In this document: piece by piece, positions 41,688 through 43,065 of the stretch
How positions within the stretch are numbered: the stretch's first letter is position 1
Layout of the letters: every line of letters starts with the position of its first letter
DNA from: an uncultured Aquimarina sp.
GTDB taxonomy: Bacteria; Bacteroidota; Bacteroidia; Flavobacteriales; Flavobacteriaceae
Length of the DNA stretch: 43,065 nucleotides
Direction of reading: 5' to 3'
Assembly: GCA_937929895.1 (NCBI GenBank)
Contig: CALFUO010000199.1
Coordinates: 1-43,065 of the forward strand
Notes under the pieces: generated by a model
The model's input: only the letters and a program-made list of their open reading frames with translations
Told to the model about the DNA's origin: nothing
Databases searched by the model: none
Made by a program: the position numbers and the translations under genes

Positions 41688-43065
41688 TTGGATACTATTG
41701 ATTTGATAAAACAGCTTAAAAAATCTGCGCTTCAAACCCAACTTAATTCAGCTTTACAAGCTTCTAAAAACGCACACACCATAAAAATGGTAGGTTCTGG
41801 GCTTTCTTTTGCGATTTCCGAAAGTTTTTCAAGTCTTTCCCATTCCCAAATTCTAATCTGTAACGACAAAGAGGAAGCTGCTTATTACTTCAATGATTTA
41901 CAGCGTATTCTTGGAGAAAAAGAAGTGCTGTTTTTCCCAACAAGTTATCGCAGACCTTATCAAATTGAAGAAATTGATAATGCGAATGTATTATTACGAG
42001 CAGAAGTGTTAAATAACATTAGCAAAGCTACTTCGAAACAATTAATCGTTACCTATCCCGATGCTCTTTTCGAAAAAGTAGTGTCACAAAAAACTATAGA
42101 AGAGAAAACCTTAAATATTAAAATAGGGGATTTACTTAGTCTCGATTTTGTAAATGAGGTATTGTTCGAATACGAATTTCAACGCGTGGACTTTGTTACC
42201 GAACCTGGCGAGTTTTCGGTACGTGGTGGGATCATCGATATCTTTTCTTTCAGTAACGATAACCCTTATCGGATTGAATTTTTCGGGGACGAAGTAGATA
42301 GTATTCGAACTTTTGACATCGAATCTCAACTTTCGGTAGAAAAGGTTAAGCAAATTAGTATCATCCCTAATATCGAACAAAAATCTACTACAGAGAGCCG
42401 CATTTCTTTTTTTCAAACTATACCTAAAGAAAGTATACTTTGGTTACAGCACACCGACTTATTATTGGGAAGTTTAGACAAGCTTTTCGAAAAAGCAACT
42501 GCTGCGTTCGAAAAATTGGATAGTGAAGTGAAACGTGGAACCCCAGAAGATTTGTTCATCAACGGGATTGTTGCAAAAGATCATTTGTTTGCATTTCAAC
42601 AAGTACAATTAAATAATACTTATTTTAAAACGAATGATCGTGATATAGTTGAACTCAATTTCAACCAAAAACCACAACCTTCTTTCAATAAACAATTTGA
42701 ATTATTGATAGAAGACCTCAACAAAAATCACGAACAAGGATACACCAATGTGATTTGTTGCGTAAGCGAACAACAAGCGCAACGTTTTCATGATATTTTC
42801 GAGGATATGGAAACGGGAGAAATTCACTATCAAACGGTAGTACTTTCTTTATACCAAGGTTTTATTGATCAGGAAACGAAATTGATTTGTTACACGGATC
42901 ACCAAATCTTTGAACGTTACCATAAATTTCAACTAAAAAGTGGTTATGCTAAAAAGCAAGCCATTACTCTAAAGGAATTAACCAATCTTGATGTTGGGGA
43001 TTATATTACCCATATCGATCATGGGATTGGAAAGTTTGCTGGTCTTAAAAAGATCGATGTTGAAG
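41688..43065 (+). CDS. mfd: Transcription-repair coupling factor Mfd, 3' end outside window
   Basis: The frame runs to the window end without a stop; 459 codons of the N-terminal half are visible. Mfd is an RNA polymerase-binding DNA translocase that removes stalled polymerase and brings in UvrA. The phrases DFVTEPGEFSVRGGIIDIFSF and NPYRIEFFGDEVDSIRTFD are the UvrB-like domain; DVGDYITHIDHGIGKFAGL is the start of the RNA-polymerase-interaction (CarD-like) domain near the window edge. The helicase motifs lie beyond. No ATG precedes the domain; a TAG bounds the frame upstream, so the start is TTG at 41688 (or TTG at 41703), giving a product beginning MDTIDLIKQLKK. The next ATG (41787) would cut into the conserved fold. 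Confidence 0.93.
   Translation, partial: MDTIDLIKQLKKSALQTQLNSALQASKNAHTIKMVGSGLSFAISESFSSLSHSQILICNDKEEAAYYFNDLQRILGEKEVLFFPTSYRRPYQIEEIDNANVLLRAEVLNNISKATSKQLIVTYPDALFEKVVSQKTIEEKTLNIKIGDLLSLDFVNEVLFEYEFQRVDFVTEPGEFSVRGGIIDIFSFSNDNPYRIEFFGDEVDSIRTFDIESQLSVEKVKQISIIPNIEQKSTTESRISFFQTIPKESILWLQHTDLLLGSLDKLFEKATAAFEKLDSEVKRGTPEDLFINGIVAKDHLFAFQQVQLNNTYFKTNDRDIVELNFNQKPQPSFNKQFELLIEDLNKNHEQGYTNVICCVSEQQAQRFHDIFEDMETGEIHYQTVVLSLYQGFIDQETKLICYTDHQIFERYHKFQLKSGYAKKQAITLKELTNLDVGDYITHIDHGIGKFAGLKKIDVE

Noticed and set aside
42132-42416. Minus-strand open frame inside mfd
   Set aside because: It is antisense to strongly conserved Mfd coding sequence.

Overview
The window is AT-rich chromosomal DNA from a member of the Bacteroidota, most likely a marine Flavobacteriaceae. 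The signs are a complete alternative complex III cluster (actABCDEF) followed by cytochrome oxidase subunits II and I, a TonB-dependent receptor paired with a DUF4249 lipoprotein, many lipoproteins with short Bacteroidota-type lipoboxes, little or no Shine-Dalgarno sequence, and several -7 boxes of the Bacteroidota form TAnnTTTG. I cannot assign a genus. No tRNA, rRNA, CRISPR array, prophage or intact insertion sequence was seen.

Layout. 1-5.2 kb: the 3' part of a di-heme cytochrome c peroxidase, then a minus-strand run of a NYN-domain protein, a DUF302 lipoprotein, a secreted unknown, a polysaccharide-deacetylase-like protein and radC. 5.2-9.1 kb: a DUF1569 protein, a Mur ligase (mpl-like), an S24-type repressor divergent from a 68-residue protein across an operator-like region, a long hairpin of unknown role, and a TPR protein. 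9.2-19.1 kb: a 2125-residue alpha-2-macroglobulin with a CSEQ thioester motif, then a TonB-dependent receptor and its DUF4249 partner. 19.1-21.7 kb: a decayed zone with a 204-bp inverted-repeat element, a lipoprotein gene with an in-frame stop, a frameshifted lipocalin-like lipoprotein gene and a 163-bp repeat. 21.7-25.1 kb: queG, a cytochrome P450 and ruvB on the minus strand. 25.3-36.9 kb: the respiratory operon actABCDEF-coxBA, closed by a strong terminator. 37.1-43.1 kb: a SPOR protein, two repeats of REP type, a DUF456 membrane protein, a lipoprotein with a TonB-C-like end overlapping ruvC, two paralogous OmpA lipoproteins, and the 5' part of mfd.

How the genes work together. ActA-F oxidises menaquinol and passes electrons, through c-type hemes, to the aa3-type oxidase whose subunits II and I follow in the same operon. 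Subunit III is not in the window. ruvB, ruvC, radC and mfd are separate DNA repair or recombination genes and do not form one operon. The envelope genes (alpha-2-macroglobulin, TonB receptor, OmpA, SPOR, Mpl) are typical outer-membrane and cell-wall functions.

I found no convincing new multi-gene system. The most interesting unexplained items are the 163-bp repeat, which folds end to end into one imperfect hairpin (two full copies, one fragment and a related end word), a second unrelated long hairpin at 8321-8456 next to the S24 regulator pair, and the regulatory-type beta-sandwich domain placed at the bait-region position of the alpha-2-macroglobulin.
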